DNA of 64,000 nt, from assembly GCF_900113695.1 (NCBI RefSeq), contig NZ_FOQH01000003.1:248001-312000 (forward strand), given 5' to 3'. This stretch comes from Albimonas pacifica (GTDB lineage Bacteria > Pseudomonadota > Alphaproteobacteria > Rhodobacterales > Rhodobacteraceae). Position numbers and translations under genes: made by a program. Positions within the stretch are counted from its first letter, which is position 1. Each line of letters starts with the position of its first letter. The notes under the pieces were generated by a model. That model was not told the origin of the DNA, did no database searches, and worked only from the letters and a program-made list of their open reading frames with translations. Below, one piece after another: positions 37,137-45,721 of the stretch.

Positions 37137-37613
37137 ATGACCCAGGACGTCCACGATCAGGTCGCGCTTTACATCTCGCGCACGCGCTATCCCTTCCCCG
37201 GCCAGCAGGACTGGCCCGAGGGCTACTACGCGATCTGCAACACCCTCGAGCCGAAGCGCGGGATCGAGACGCCCGACGGCGGCATCCACTACCCCGACAT
37301 CATCATCGTCTCGCCCAGGGACGAGGTGCGCGAGGTCGGCGAGGTGGAGATGACCATCGACCCCTCCCGGATCCCGCTGCTGCGCCTGGGCTCCGAGACC
37401 TCGGACGACCGCACCCCCACCAAGGTCCGCCACTTCTTCCTCTACGTGCCCATGGGGCTGGAGGCGGAGGCGAAGGCGATGCTGGAGGAGGCCGGGATCT
37501 CCTACGCCGGCGTGCGCGGCTTCGAGCAGACCGAGGCGGGCTTCCGCATCGTGCCCTACCACACCGCCGGCGACCCCTACGACCACCAGGTCACCGAACC
37601 CGGCCTGGTCTGA
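37137..37613 (+). CDS. Unrecognised protein family, single-domain form
   Basis: 158 aa, no signal or membrane segment, start preceded by AGAGAGG. I do not recognise a named family. The protein has three conserved blocks: RYPFP near the N-terminus, HYPDIIIVSPRDEVREVGEVE in the centre, and HFFLYVPMGLEAEAKAMLEE followed by AGISYAGVRGFE. All three recur twice in the gene at 49305-50297. The central PD-x(n)-ExE layout and the later YVP-G block faintly resemble the restriction-endonuclease-like fold, but the usual final lysine is absent. It has its own promoter with operator site A, so it belongs to the TetR regulon. It is convergent with the TPP-enzyme gene. Confidence 0.85.
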   Translation: MTQDVHDQVALYISRTRYPFPGQQDWPEGYYAICNTLEPKRGIETPDGGIHYPDIIIVSPRDEVREVGEVEMTIDPSRIPLLRLGSETSDDRTPTKVRHFFLYVPMGLEAEAKAMLEEAGISYAGVRGFEQTEAGFRIVPYHTAGDPYDHQVTEPGLV

Positions 37614-37637
37614 GCCCGCCGGCCGCGCGGCGTCCTC

Positions 37638-37656
37638 GGGGGGCGTCGAGCCCCCC
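37638..37656. terminator. Hairpin between convergent genes
   Basis: GGGGGGC (37638-37644) pairs with GCCCCCC (37650-37656) around GTCGA, in the 185-bp gap between two convergent genes. It could serve as a bidirectional terminator, although no T tract is present on either side. Confidence 0.5.
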
Positions 37657-37798
37657 TCGGCCGCCCGGCCGACGCCGGAAGGACCCGGGGCGCGCGTCGC
37701 TGCGAAGGCCGTGGCCCCGGCGCGGGCCCGGACCGCGCGCCGAAGGCGCGCGCGGGTCGCCGCCGTCAGGCGGCGAAACCCGGGGGCCGGGCAGGCCC

Positions 37799-39424
37799 TC
37801 AGCGGGGCTCGAGCAGCTCCCAGGGGTCGGGGAGCACCGGCATCGGGCATTCGATCAGCGTCGGACCGGGGCGGGAGATCGCCCAGGACAGCGCTTCGCC
37901 CAGGGCCTCGGGTCCCTCGGCGCGGCGGGCCTCGGCGCCGAAGCTCTGCGCATAGGCCACGAAATCGGGATTGCGCAGCTCGGTCGCGATCAGCTTGCCG
38001 CCGTGGAGCTGGTCCTGCATCCGCCGCACGTTGCCGTAGGCGCCGTCCGAGAACACCACCGCCACCGCCGCGATCCCGTGCTGCACGGCCGTCGCCATCT
38101 CGTTGGCGGTGAACAGGAAGCCGCCGTCGCCGCACAGCGCCACGACCGGCGCCTCGGGCAGGGCGGTCTTCACCCCCAGCGCGGTCGCGTAGGCGAAGCC
38201 CAGCGTGCCCTGGTAGCCCGGCGTGATCAGCCGCCGCGGCCGGTCCATCGGCAGCGCCGCCGTCGCCGCATAGCCGATCTGGGTGTAGTCGCAGACCACC
38301 GCCGCCTCCATCGGCAGCGCGGCGCGGATCGCGCGCAGATACGCCATCTGGGGCGCGAGCCGCGCCTCGAACGCCGCGGCCTTCTCCGCCTTCAGCCCGG
38401 CGGTGCGCGCCGCCCGGGCCTCCACGTCCGCCGCGACCTCGCCCTGCGCCAGCGCGGCGGCGAGCGCGGGGACCACGTCGGCCGCGTCCGCCTGCAGCGC
38501 CACCGTCGGCGGGACCCCCCGGGAGAACTGGGCGGGGTCGAGATCGACCCGGACCACCGCCTGCCCCTCCGCCAGCCCCCAGCGGCGGCGGGGATCGTGC
38601 AGGCGGGTGCCGACGGCCAGGATCACGTCCGCCTCGCGCCACAGCTCGCGGCCTTCCCAGGTGCCGACCGCCCAGGGGTGGTCGGTGGGCAGCACGCCGA
38701 CGCCGGTCAGGTGGCTGACGACGGGGGCGCCGATGCGCGCCGCGATCGCCGCCAGCCCCTCGCCGCAGGCGAGCGCGCCCGACCCGATCCAGATCAGCGG
38801 CCGCTTCGCCCCGGCCAGAAGCGCCGCGGCCTGGTCCATCGCCACCGCGTCGGGCGCGGGGACCGAGCGGGCGGCGGCCGCGACCGTCGCGCCAGCGGCC
38901 GGTTTGCGCAGCACGTCGGCCGGAAGCTCGACCCCCGCCGGCGCCCGGCCGGAGGCCAGCGCCGCGAAGGCGTCCTGCATCACGCCCGCGACCTCGGAAG
39001 CCTCCCGCGCGATGCCGTGGCTGCGGGTCAGCCCGTCGAGGATCGCCGACTGGTCGGGCAGCTCGTGCAGCTCGCCCCCGCCCAGCCCGATGGCCTTCGA
39101 GACGATCTGCCCGATCACCGCCAGCACCGGCGCATGCACCGCATAGGCGGTCGAGAGCGCGGCGGTCGTGTTCAGGAACCCCGGCCCCGGCACCACCGCA
39201 TAGGCGCCGACCCGCCCGCTCGCCATCGCGTAGCCCAGCGCCATGTAGGCCGCGCCCTGCTCGTGGCGGGGGTGGATCACCCGCAGCCGGTCGGTCGCGC
39301 CATGCAGCGCGTTCATCAGGTGGTCGAGCTGCACGCCCGGCAGGGCGAACAGCGTGTCGACGCCGTTGGCGATCAGGCTCTCGACCGCGATCTCGCCGCC
39401 GGTCGGCGTGTTGGGGGAAGTCAT
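37799..39424 (-). CDS. Thiamine diphosphate-dependent enzyme, acetolactate synthase-like (decarboxylase candidate)
   Basis: 541 aa with the three-domain TPP fold. The N-terminal PYR domain has VDTLFALPGVQLDHLMNAL and the essential glutamate in RHEQGAAYMALGYA. The middle domain has PLIWIGSGAL and RVDLDPAQF. The C-terminal PP domain has VALCGDGGFLFTANEMATAVQHG and VVFSDGAYGN, the GDG-N metal/diphosphate motif. It lacks a small regulatory subunit gene nearby, so branched-chain synthesis is unlikely. Decarboxylation of a 2-oxo acid (an AruI-like guanidino-oxo acid is one idea) fits the operon better. It is the last gene of the five-gene minus-strand operon. Confidence 0.87.
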   Translation of the reverse strand: MTSPNTPTGGEIAVESLIANGVDTLFALPGVQLDHLMNALHGATDRLRVIHPRHEQGAAYMALGYAMASGRVGAYAVVPGPGFLNTTAALSTAYAVHAPVLAVIGQIVSKAIGLGGGELHELPDQSAILDGLTRSHGIAREASEVAGVMQDAFAALASGRAPAGVELPADVLRKPAAGATVAAAARSVPAPDAVAMDQAAALLAGAKRPLIWIGSGALACGEGLAAIAARIGAPVVSHLTGVGVLPTDHPWAVGTWEGRELWREADVILAVGTRLHDPRRRWGLAEGQAVVRVDLDPAQFSRGVPPTVALQADAADVVPALAAALAQGEVAADVEARAARTAGLKAEKAAAFEARLAPQMAYLRAIRAALPMEAAVVCDYTQIGYAATAALPMDRPRRLITPGYQGTLGFAYATALGVKTALPEAPVVALCGDGGFLFTANEMATAVQHGIAAVAVVFSDGAYGNVRRMQDQLHGGKLIATELRNPDFVAYAQSFGAEARRAEGPEALGEALSWAISRPGPTLIECPMPVLPDPWELLEPR

Positions 39425-39481
39425 TCGGGGCGTTTCCTCGGAGCGTTGGGGCGGCGGCCCCCGGCGAGGGGCCCGGCCCGG

Positions 39482-40267
39482 TCAGTGGCGATAGTCCGGC
39501 TGCTCGCGGTCGAGCTTCCGGCGCAGGGCCTGCCAGGGCAGCCAGCCCTTGTTCGGCCCCGGCGTGAACTGGGCGGCGGTGCGCTCGACCACCTGGGTGG
39601 GCGGGATCGAGAGCGGAGCCCCCGTCGACTGGGCGGCCACCTGCAGGCGGCAGGCCTGCTCGAGGTAATACATGGTGTAGAAGGCCTCGGCCACGGTGCG
39701 CCCCACGGTCAGCAGCCCGTGGTTGCGCAGCAGCAGGCAGGCGTTGTCGCCGAGATCCCGCACGATCCGCTCCCGCTCCGAGAGGTTGTCGTCGGCCGCG
39801 ATGCCTTCGTATTCGTGGATCGCGACTCGCCCGTGGAACTCCATCGACATCTGGTTGAGCATCAGCAGACCCCCCGCCTGGGCGCAGACCGTCATCCCCG
39901 CCTGGGTGTGGGTGTGCATCACGCAGGCGGCGTTCGGCGCCTCGCGGTGCACGGCCGAGTGGATCACGAACCCCGCCGGGTTCACCGGCCAGGAGGTCTC
40001 CTGCTTCGGCTCGCCGTCCGCATCGACCAGCACCAGGGAACTCGCGGTGATCTCCTCGAACAGCAGCCCGTAGGGGTTCACCAGGAACTGGTGCCCCTCC
40101 CCCGGGACCCGCACGCTGAGGTGGGTGAAGACCGTGTCCGTCATCCCGAACAGCGCGATCAGCCGGTAGGCGGCGGCGAGATCCTCGCGCAGCTCGCGCT
40201 CGGTCGGCACGTGGTCGGGGCCCGGCGGTTGCGGCAGCGAGGCGGGCAGGTTCGCGGAATTCAGCAT
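39482..40267 (-). CDS. Class II aldolase/adducin family protein
   Basis: 261 aa. The metal-binding histidines of class II aldolases appear in CVMHTHTQAGMTV, and a further one in LLLRNHGLLTVG. FTHLSVRVPGEGHQFLVNPYGLLFEEI matches the adducin-like N region. The ATG at 40267 has GGAG eight bases upstream and overlaps the end of the nitroreductase gene by 7 bp. Such enzymes cleave or decarboxylate phosphorylated or free hydroxy-oxo compounds; the substrate here is unknown. It lies between the nitroreductase and the TPP enzyme in the TetR-linked operon. Confidence 0.87.
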   Translation of the reverse strand: MLNSANLPASLPQPPGPDHVPTERELREDLAAAYRLIALFGMTDTVFTHLSVRVPGEGHQFLVNPYGLLFEEITASSLVLVDADGEPKQETSWPVNPAGFVIHSAVHREAPNAACVMHTHTQAGMTVCAQAGGLLMLNQMSMEFHGRVAIHEYEGIAADDNLSERERIVRDLGDNACLLLRNHGLLTVGRTVAEAFYTMYYLEQACRLQVAAQSTGAPLSIPPTQVVERTAAQFTPGPNKGWLPWQALRRKLDREQPDYRH

Positions 40268-41001
40268 GGGAAAGCTCCGGGAGGGGGCGGCGAGGCGGTG
40301 GGGTCCCCGGCCAGCGGGTCGTCCCGCTCGGTCCGGATCCGGTTGACGGGGGCGTCCCGGTCGGGGTGGCCCAGCGCCACGCCCACCGGCAGGCGCAGCG
40401 CGGGATCGACGCCGAGAAACCGCGCCACCGCCTCGCCATGCATCGCCCAGTCGGCCTGGGGGCAGGACCCTAGCCCCGCCTCCTCGATCAGCAGCAGCAG
40501 GGTCTGGAGGTAGATGCCGAGGTCCATCCACTGCCAGGCCACCGCCTCGCGCGGCATCAGCAGGAACACCCCCACGGGCGCGCCGAAGAACTGGAAGTTC
40601 TCCTCGTTCCACGCCGCGCGCGCGGCCGCGTCGGTCCGGTCGATGCCGAGCGCGCCGTAAAGGATCTCTCCATTGCGCACCCGCCGCCGGGTCCAGTCCG
40701 GCGGCGGGCCGCCGGGGGGCTGATAGGGCGGGTCCAGCGGCTCCCCGCCCGGCTGCGCGGCGCGCAGGCCGCGCATCATCGCGCGCAGGGCCGCCATCCG
40801 CTCGCCGTCGACGATGCGCACCGCCCAGGGCTGCACGTTGGAGCCCGAGGGCGCCCGCGCCGCCCGGCGCACCAGGTCCTCGACCAGCGCCCGCTCGACT
40901 GGCGCATCCAGAAACGCGCGGATCGAGCGGCGCCGGTCCACGACGGCGGAGACCGAGGTCGCCGCCGATCCCGCGGCCGCTGCGCTCACGGCATCGTCCA
41001 T
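40261..41001 (-). CDS. Nitroreductase family protein
   Basis: 246 aa FMN-dependent enzyme. RRRSIRAFLDAPVERALVEDLVRRA and RAPSGSNVQPWAVRIV form the usual FMN-binding start. The central insertion PPYQPPGGPPPDWTRRR is followed by the mid-chain NEENFQFFGAPVGVFLLMPR. The C part has LGIYLQTLLLLIEEAGLGSCPQ. The start is uncertain: ATG at 41001 overlaps the M20 gene by 16 bp, while GTG at 40989 would overlap its stop by 4 nt. The role could be reduction of a nitro, quinone or unsaturated intermediate in the operon's pathway. Confidence 0.85.
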   Translation of the reverse strand: MDDAVSAAAAGSAATSVSAVVDRRRSIRAFLDAPVERALVEDLVRRAARAPSGSNVQPWAVRIVDGERMAALRAMMRGLRAAQPGGEPLDPPYQPPGGPPPDWTRRRVRNGEILYGALGIDRTDAAARAAWNEENFQFFGAPVGVFLLMPREAVAWQWMDLGIYLQTLLLLIEEAGLGSCPQADWAMHGEAVARFLGVDPALRLPVGVALGHPDRDAPVNRIRTERDDPLAGDPTASPPPPGAFPC

Positions 41002-42566
41002 TCCGGCCCGCGCGGCGTGTCCACGTATTCGGGCCAGCGGTAGTGGATCGGCGGCGCGAAATCCGCGGGCAGCAGGGGAGCGACCCATTTCGTCCCCCCG
41101 ATCCCGCCGCCCGTGCGCTCCTCGAACTCCGCCTTCGCGCGGGCCAGCGCGTCCTTGTCGGTCATCAGGTCCAGCACGGTGGTCGAGATCACCTCGGCCG
41201 CCTTCGACCACATCGGGTCGATGATCGCCGGCACCCCGTTCATGGCGTGGCGCACCCACTCCGGCCAGCGGGCGCCGTCGGGCCGCGGCTCCATGGTCGG
41301 CCGCGCCACGTAGAGGCGCACCGTCGGGCAGTGCCAGGTGTAGTCCACGTAGTCGTCGGCCGCGTAATTCAGCTGCCAGGCCGGGAGCTGTTCCCGGAAG
41401 CTCTTCTCCGCCTCCCAGGGGGGCGTCAGCTTCTCCATGCCCGCCAGCAGCGGCTCGTCCGTCTCGGGCGTCCCCAGCTCCTTCTGGATCTCGCGGGCGA
41501 AGTCCTTGGCCTCCTTCGACCATTTCGGAGGCCCCAGCTTCTCGAAATTCCGGAAAGTGATCTCGGCCATGGCCTTGTTGGGCAGGCCGGCCCGCGTCCG
41601 CGCGATCCAGTCCGCCCGCCAGGTGCAGTGGGTCATGCCCGCCACATGCTCGGCGTTGCGATCCAGCACCGCATAGGCCGCCTCGCACATCTCGATCGAG
41701 GGCGCGCGCAGGGTGAACTGCACCTGCCCGACGGCCGGCGCGATGTTGTCCGAGGTGGCCTGCCCGGCGATGGGGATGAACTCGTTCATCGCCCAGGAGC
41801 CGGTGTGCGGCAGCATCGACTCCTTCATCATCTTCGAGGTGGTGTACATCATGCACACGGCGTCGATGGCCCCCGGCGCCCGCGCCGCGGCATGGGTGTG
41901 CGTGACGCCGCCCGCGCTATGGCCCTGCTGCCAGGTCTCGGGGTGCTCGCACTCGAACGTGTACATGCGGCTCCACAGCGGGGCCGAGGTCGTCTCCCAG
42001 AAGCAGCCGTTGGTCAGCGCCGGGAAGCTGTGCGGGTGGAAGCTGATCGCGGCGTCCAGGCCGTCGTAGTAGCCCTTGGCCGCATGGATCGGCTTGGCGC
42101 CGCAGAGCTTCTCCGCCGGCTCCCCGAAGAACACCAGCGTGCCGGGGATGCCGTGTTCCTCCATCCCTCGCTTCGCCGCCAGGAACCCCGCGAAGGCCCC
42201 GATGCCGAGCGCCGAGTGCGGGTCGGTATGCCCCGCCGCGTGCTTCGAGGTCCCCTCCCGCGGCTGGCGGCGCGGCACGGCCGCCTGGCTCTGCCCCGGC
42301 ACCGCGTCGTATTCGGCGTAGCCCGCGATCGCCGGCCCCTCGCCGTTCGACCAGGTGGCGCGGAAGGCGGTGGGCATCCCGCCCGTCCCCCGCTCGACCG
42401 TGAAGCCCTCGGCCTCCAGCCGGTCCATGTACCAGGCCGAGGAGCGGTATTCCCGCCAGGACGGCTCGTGGAAATCGTAGATCGTCATGTGGTCCTTCGA
42501 CAGGGCCTCATGGTTCGCCTTCAGCCAGTCCAGCGCCTCGGCCTGCGCGTCGCTCCACCCGGTCAT
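40986..42566 (-). CDS. M20 family amidohydrolase (AbgB-like)
   Basis: 526 aa metal-dependent hydrolase. AIAGYAEYDAVPGQSQ and GHTDPHSALGIGAFAGFLAAK hold the first metal ligands. VFFGEPAEKLCGAKPIHAAKGYYDGLDAAISFHPHS follows the AbgB pattern, and GGVTHTHAAARAPGAIDA is the dimerisation-domain region. It is longer than carboxypeptidase-type M20 enzymes and resembles aminobenzoyl-glutamate utilisation protein B. A Pro/Arg-rich segment (AAVPRRQPREG) stands near the active site. It starts 2 bp after the upstream amidinotransferase-fold gene. It probably hydrolyses an amide or amidine intermediate. Confidence 0.86.
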   Translation of the reverse strand: MTGWSDAQAEALDWLKANHEALSKDHMTIYDFHEPSWREYRSSAWYMDRLEAEGFTVERGTGGMPTAFRATWSNGEGPAIAGYAEYDAVPGQSQAAVPRRQPREGTSKHAAGHTDPHSALGIGAFAGFLAAKRGMEEHGIPGTLVFFGEPAEKLCGAKPIHAAKGYYDGLDAAISFHPHSFPALTNGCFWETTSAPLWSRMYTFECEHPETWQQGHSAGGVTHTHAAARAPGAIDAVCMMYTTSKMMKESMLPHTGSWAMNEFIPIAGQATSDNIAPAVGQVQFTLRAPSIEMCEAAYAVLDRNAEHVAGMTHCTWRADWIARTRAGLPNKAMAEITFRNFEKLGPPKWSKEAKDFAREIQKELGTPETDEPLLAGMEKLTPPWEAEKSFREQLPAWQLNYAADDYVDYTWHCPTVRLYVARPTMEPRPDGARWPEWVRHAMNGVPAIIDPMWSKAAEVISTTVLDLMTDKDALARAKAEFEERTGGGIGGTKWVAPLLPADFAPPIHYRWPEYVDTPRGPEWTMP

Positions 42567-42568
42567 CG

Positions 42569-43573
42569 TCACACCTCGTCGCGGATCAGCGGCGCGGTCG
42601 AGCAGTGCAGCCCGCCGCCGCCCAGAATGACCTGGTCGTAGGGCAGGTGCAGGATCTCGACGCCTGCGCCCCGCAGCGCGCGTTCCGTGCGCGCCGAGAC
42701 CCCGTCCGGCATCACCACCCGCCCCGGCGCGATGGCGAGGCTGTTGATGATCGAGCCGTCGTCGTCCGGGCACACCTCGACGATGGAGATGCCGCGGGCC
42801 TTAAGCTCCTCCAGGAACCACCAGGGCAGGAGGGCGGAGTTGCACAGCGCCAGATCCGGCGTCAGCATCACGAACAGCCCGTCGATATGCAGCCGGTAGC
42901 CGGTCAGCTGCACGCGGATCAGCTCGACCCCCTGGGCCGCCAGCACCTCGCCGACCTGCTTGGCGCCCTCCTCGTTCACGCGCGAGGAGACGCCCACCAC
43001 CGCGGTCTTCGAATTCAGCCAGGCGAAGCTGCCGCCCTCGAACACGCCGGTCCCGTTGATCGTGCGCAGGATAGGGCAGCCGATGGAAGCCAGCGTGCGG
43101 GTCGCCGGCAGTTCCTCGCCCCGCCGGATCCGCGGCCCCAGGCGGGTGACGATGGCCCCGCCGCCGATGCCCACCACGGAATCGCGGGTGTAGCAGGTCT
43201 TCATCCGGTCCTTGGCGGCGCGGTCGATGAACACGACCTCGACCCCCTCGGCGCGCAGAAGCTCGACATAGGCGTCATGCTGCGCCTGCATCGCGGGCAG
43301 GTCGGGGGGCACGTCGCCGCGCCAGTACCAGCCGACCTGCTCGTCGCCATAGGAGTTGAAATCCAGCTTCTTCGACGCGTCCACCTGCAGGAGTTCTTCC
43401 CCGGGCCGGTGCATCAGCACCACCCGCAGCTTGCCCACGTCGTTGGTGCAGCCCCAGGCGCGGCCCCACCAGCGTTCCAGCTGGTCGGGCGCCTCGTGGG
43501 CGGGCTCCGGTTCGGAGGGGAATCGCTTGATGGTCTGGTTGTATCGCCACTCGTTCTCGGTGATCGCGGACAT
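42569..43573 (-). CDS. Amidinotransferase/dimethylarginine hydrolase-fold enzyme
   Basis: 334 aa of the guanidino-group modifying superfamily. The substrate-aspartate motif is CYTRDSVVGIGGGAIV. FEGGSFAWLN and the catalytic-histidine region YRLHIDGLFVML follow, and the nucleophile lies near the C-terminus (C324 in GGGGLHCSTAP). It should attack a guanidinium carbon, giving a ureido product plus an amine (DDAH type) or ammonia. It is first in the five-gene operon and lies 126 bp downstream of operator site B. This suggests that the pathway begins with a guanidino or amidino compound. Confidence 0.87.
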   Translation of the reverse strand: MSAITENEWRYNQTIKRFPSEPEPAHEAPDQLERWWGRAWGCTNDVGKLRVVLMHRPGEELLQVDASKKLDFNSYGDEQVGWYWRGDVPPDLPAMQAQHDAYVELLRAEGVEVVFIDRAAKDRMKTCYTRDSVVGIGGGAIVTRLGPRIRRGEELPATRTLASIGCPILRTINGTGVFEGGSFAWLNSKTAVVGVSSRVNEEGAKQVGEVLAAQGVELIRVQLTGYRLHIDGLFVMLTPDLALCNSALLPWWFLEELKARGISIVEVCPDDDGSIINSLAIAPGRVVMPDGVSARTERALRGAGVEILHLPYDQVILGGGGLHCSTAPLIRDEV

Positions 43574-43699
43574 GGGCGGCGGCTCCTCGGGGCTGGCGGG
43601 ACGGGAGGGGGCCCAGGGCGCGCCGGGCGAAGCCGGGCAGGGCCGTCGCGGTCATGCTAATCGCGCCCGCCGCAGTGCGGCAAGACGAAAATGGAGTTT

Positions 43700-43715
43700 G
43701 CTCCAAAGTTGGAGC
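43700..43715. promoter_or_regulatory. TetR-type operator, site B
   Basis: GCTCCAA-AG-TTGGAGC (43700-43715) has perfect 7-bp arms. An additional half-site ATGGAGT lies at 43691-43697. It is located in the 212-bp gap between the tetR stop and the amidinotransferase-fold gene start, where the promoter of the five-gene operon is expected. I cannot assign clear -35/-10 boxes. Confidence 0.65.
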
Positions 43716-43785
43716 CGAATCGGGTTTCAGGGCTGGTCCGGGGCGCGCCCGCGGTCCGCGGGGCGACGCCGGCGCGGAGGGGGCG

Positions 43786-44493
43786 TCAGGCGGGAACCGG
43801 GTCCGGCGCCACGCCCACCGCGCGCGGCGCGTCGCCCTCGGCCGTCGAGGCGGCGAGCAGGCGCGCCCCCTCCTCGGTCATCAGCCCCTCGAGGATCAGG
43901 CGCACATGGGGCACGCCCATGCGCAGCAGGTCCTCGATGTCGCCGGTCTCGGTGGCCACGAAGCGGCTGAAATCCCAGGTGGTGATGCCCACGATCAGGT
44001 CCGCGAGATGCCCCAGGTCGATGTCCCGGCGCAGCAGCCCGCGGTCGCGATAGGTGGTCAGCAGGCGCACGTAATGCCCGCGGATCAGGTTGTTGAGCCG
44101 CGCGCCCGTGCGGCTCGGCCGGGCCCCCGGCTCCATCTGCTGGGCCGAGAGGATCACCCGCCAGCATTCCCGCGACAGGTGCCGCATCGCCTGCTCGGCC
44201 AGCAGCCGCTCGAACCCCAGGATCGCGGCCAGCGGATCGTCGGGCAGGTCCGCCAGATAGGCCCGCCGCTCCGGCAGCGCCGTGCGCACATGGCGGATCG
44301 CCAGCGCCATCAGCAGGTTCGGCTTGGTCGCGAAGTAGTTGTAGACCGTCGCCGGCGCCACCGAGGCGCTGTCGGCGATCGTCTCGATCCGGGTCGCCTC
44401 GTAGCCGTCGCGGAAGAACAGCTCCTCGGCCGCGTCCAGAACCTGCTGCAGCCGCTGCCGCTTGTGTTTCCGCCTCAGGCCGCCTGCCGCCAC
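43786..44493 (-). CDS. TetR family transcriptional regulator
   Basis: 235 aa. The GTG at 44493 is chosen because AGGAGG stands seven bases upstream; an ATG at 44556 lacks a site. The N-terminal helix-turn-helix is typical: QQVLDAAEELFFRDGYEATR, then IADSASVAPATVYNYFATKPNLLMAL. The C-terminal ligand domain is about 170 residues. It is divergent from the deacetylase/ABC operon, with operator site C between them. Three further copies of the palindrome precede neighbouring transcription units, so it is probably the local repressor and is autoregulated. The inducer is unknown but is likely the imported compound or a metabolite of it. Confidence 0.92.
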   Translation of the reverse strand: MAAGGLRRKHKRQRLQQVLDAAEELFFRDGYEATRIETIADSASVAPATVYNYFATKPNLLMALAIRHVRTALPERRAYLADLPDDPLAAILGFERLLAEQAMRHLSRECWRVILSAQQMEPGARPSRTGARLNNLIRGHYVRLLTTYRDRGLLRRDIDLGHLADLIVGITTWDFSRFVATETGDIEDLLRMGVPHVRLILEGLMTEEGARLLAASTAEGDAPRAVGVAPDPVPA

Positions 44494-44567
44494 CGATTCG
44501 CCTCCTGCGATAATCCCCTTGGCTTTCACGCATATCAGACCGCGGGAAAAGGGCATACATAGATGAA

Positions 44568-44583
44568 ACTCCAAAAATGGAGT
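44568..44583. promoter_or_regulatory. TetR-type operator, site C, in the tetR/deacetylase divergent region
   Basis: ACTCCAA-AA-ATGGAGT (44568-44583) has 6-bp perfect arms plus flanking A/T. It lies 74 bp from the tetR start and 126 bp from the deacetylase start. A perfect TATAAT stands on the minus strand at 44593-44588, adjacent to the operator, but without a good -35. This AT-rich patch stands out in the GC-rich surroundings. Confidence 0.68.
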
Positions 44584-44709
44584 TGACATTATAAACCGCC
44601 GGCCGCAGCGTTTTCGCATCGCAGCATAACCGGAGTCTCCCGGCATGATCCCAGGCGCCGCCCGCCGTCGCGATTCCGCCTCCCGCCTCGCCCCGAAGGG
44701 GCGGACCGG

Positions 44710-45630
44710 ATGCTGAGCCTGATCGACAACCCGCCTCCCTGGCCGAACGGCGCGCGCTGCGCGGTCAGCTTCGCCTACGACTTCGACGCCGAGAGCCTGC
44801 TGCATCTCTATTACCCCTCCGACGACGTCCGCCGGCGGGTCGCGCTGGCCCAGACCCTGCGCTACGGCGCCACGGTCGCGATCCCGCGCATCGCGAAGAT
44901 CTGGAACCACTTCGGCATCCGCCAGACGGTCTTCACCCCCGGCTGGTGCCTCGAGGCATACCCCGACGCCGTCGCGCTGCTGGTCGAGGGCGGCCACGAG
45001 ATCGGCCACCACGGCTGGCTGCACGAGCGGGTCAACCAGCTCTCCCGCGAGGACGAGGAAAAGGTGATGCTCGCCGGCATCCGCGCCATCGAGAAGGCGA
45101 CCGGCAAGCCCCCCGTCGGCTACCGCTGCCCCTCGGGCGCCTTCTCCGAGCACACGCTGGACCTGATGGTCGAGCATGGCATCCGCTACGACGCCTCGCT
45201 CGGCGGCTACGACGTGCCCTACCTCATCAAACGCCCCGACGGCCGCTCGGTGGTGGAACTTCCCCACGAGGCGACGGCCGACGACTGGAACCAGTACGTC
45301 AACCTGCCCGTCTCCGGCTGGACCATGCAGCCCCGCGCCCCCGCGGACGCCCGCGCCGTCTTCCAGGCCGATTTCGACGCCGCCTGGGAGCATGGGGGCC
45401 TGTGGACCGCCGTCTGGCACCCGTTCGTCTCCGGCCGCCTCGCGCGGGCCGAGGAGCAGGTCCGCCTGATCGAGCACATGCAGGCCAGGGGCGACGTCTG
45501 GTTCGCCACCTGCGCCGAGATCGCCGAGCACGTCGCGGGCCTGATCGCCCGCAACGAATGGACCCCGCCCGAGGAGACGCTGCCCTTCTACGACGCCGCC
45601 GTCCCCCAGATCGTCCACCCCAGCCGCTGA
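44710..45630 (+). CDS. Polysaccharide deacetylase (NodB) family hydrolase, cytoplasmic
   Basis: 306 aa without a signal peptide, so an intracellular amide hydrolase (PuuE-type allantoinase or cyclic imidase) is more likely than a cell-wall enzyme. The NodB motifs are visible: VSFAYDFDAES (motif 1), EIGHHGWLHERV (motif 2 histidines), YRCPSGAFSEHTLDLMVEHG (motif 3 arginine) and DASLGGYDVPYLI. The C part holds WHPFVSGR, where a motif histidine is expected. It is first in a four-gene operon with an amino-acid-type ABC importer, under operator site C. Confidence 0.87.
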   Translation: MLSLIDNPPPWPNGARCAVSFAYDFDAESLLHLYYPSDDVRRRVALAQTLRYGATVAIPRIAKIWNHFGIRQTVFTPGWCLEAYPDAVALLVEGGHEIGHHGWLHERVNQLSREDEEKVMLAGIRAIEKATGKPPVGYRCPSGAFSEHTLDLMVEHGIRYDASLGGYDVPYLIKRPDGRSVVELPHEATADDWNQYVNLPVSGWTMQPRAPADARAVFQADFDAAWEHGGLWTAVWHPFVSGRLARAEEQVRLIEHMQARGDVWFATCAEIAEHVAGLIARNEWTPPEETLPFYDAAVPQIVHPSR

Positions 45631-45644
45631 GGCTGGAGCCCCTC

Positions 45645-45667
45645 CCGGGCGGCGCAGAGCCGCCCGG
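45645..45667 (+). repeat. 9-bp hairpin between deacetylase and ABC genes
   Basis: CCGGGCGGC (45645-45653) pairs perfectly with GCCGCCCGG (45659-45667) around GCAGA, 15 nt after the deacetylase stop. No T tract. It may set the ratio of enzyme to transporter expression. Confidence 0.5.
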
Positions 45668-45721
45668 CCCCCGCGACGGAGACCCGGAAACAAGGGCCCG
45701 CGCACCGACACGGAGGTCATG

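Noticed and set aside
37137-37613. Calling the orphan domain a PD-(D/E)xK nuclease
   Set aside because: The PD and E positions are suggestive, but the essential lysine is replaced and one copy lacks the aspartate. Without a profile or structure search this is speculation, so it is kept only as a hypothesis.
37799-39424. Acetolactate synthase for branched-chain amino acid synthesis
   Set aside because: There is no small-subunit gene next to it, and it sits in a catabolic TetR-linked operon; a 2-oxo acid decarboxylase or lyase role fits better.
44494-44556. ATG at 44556 as start of the TetR gene
   Set aside because: It has no ribosome-binding site, and the 21 extra residues are unlike TetR N-termini. 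The GTG at 44493 has AGGAGG at ideal spacing.
44583-44611. TTGACA at 44583 as -35 of a plus-strand promoter for the deacetylase operon
   Set aside because: No acceptable -10 lies 16-18 bp downstream. The AT-rich patch is better explained as operator C with a minus-strand TATAAT.
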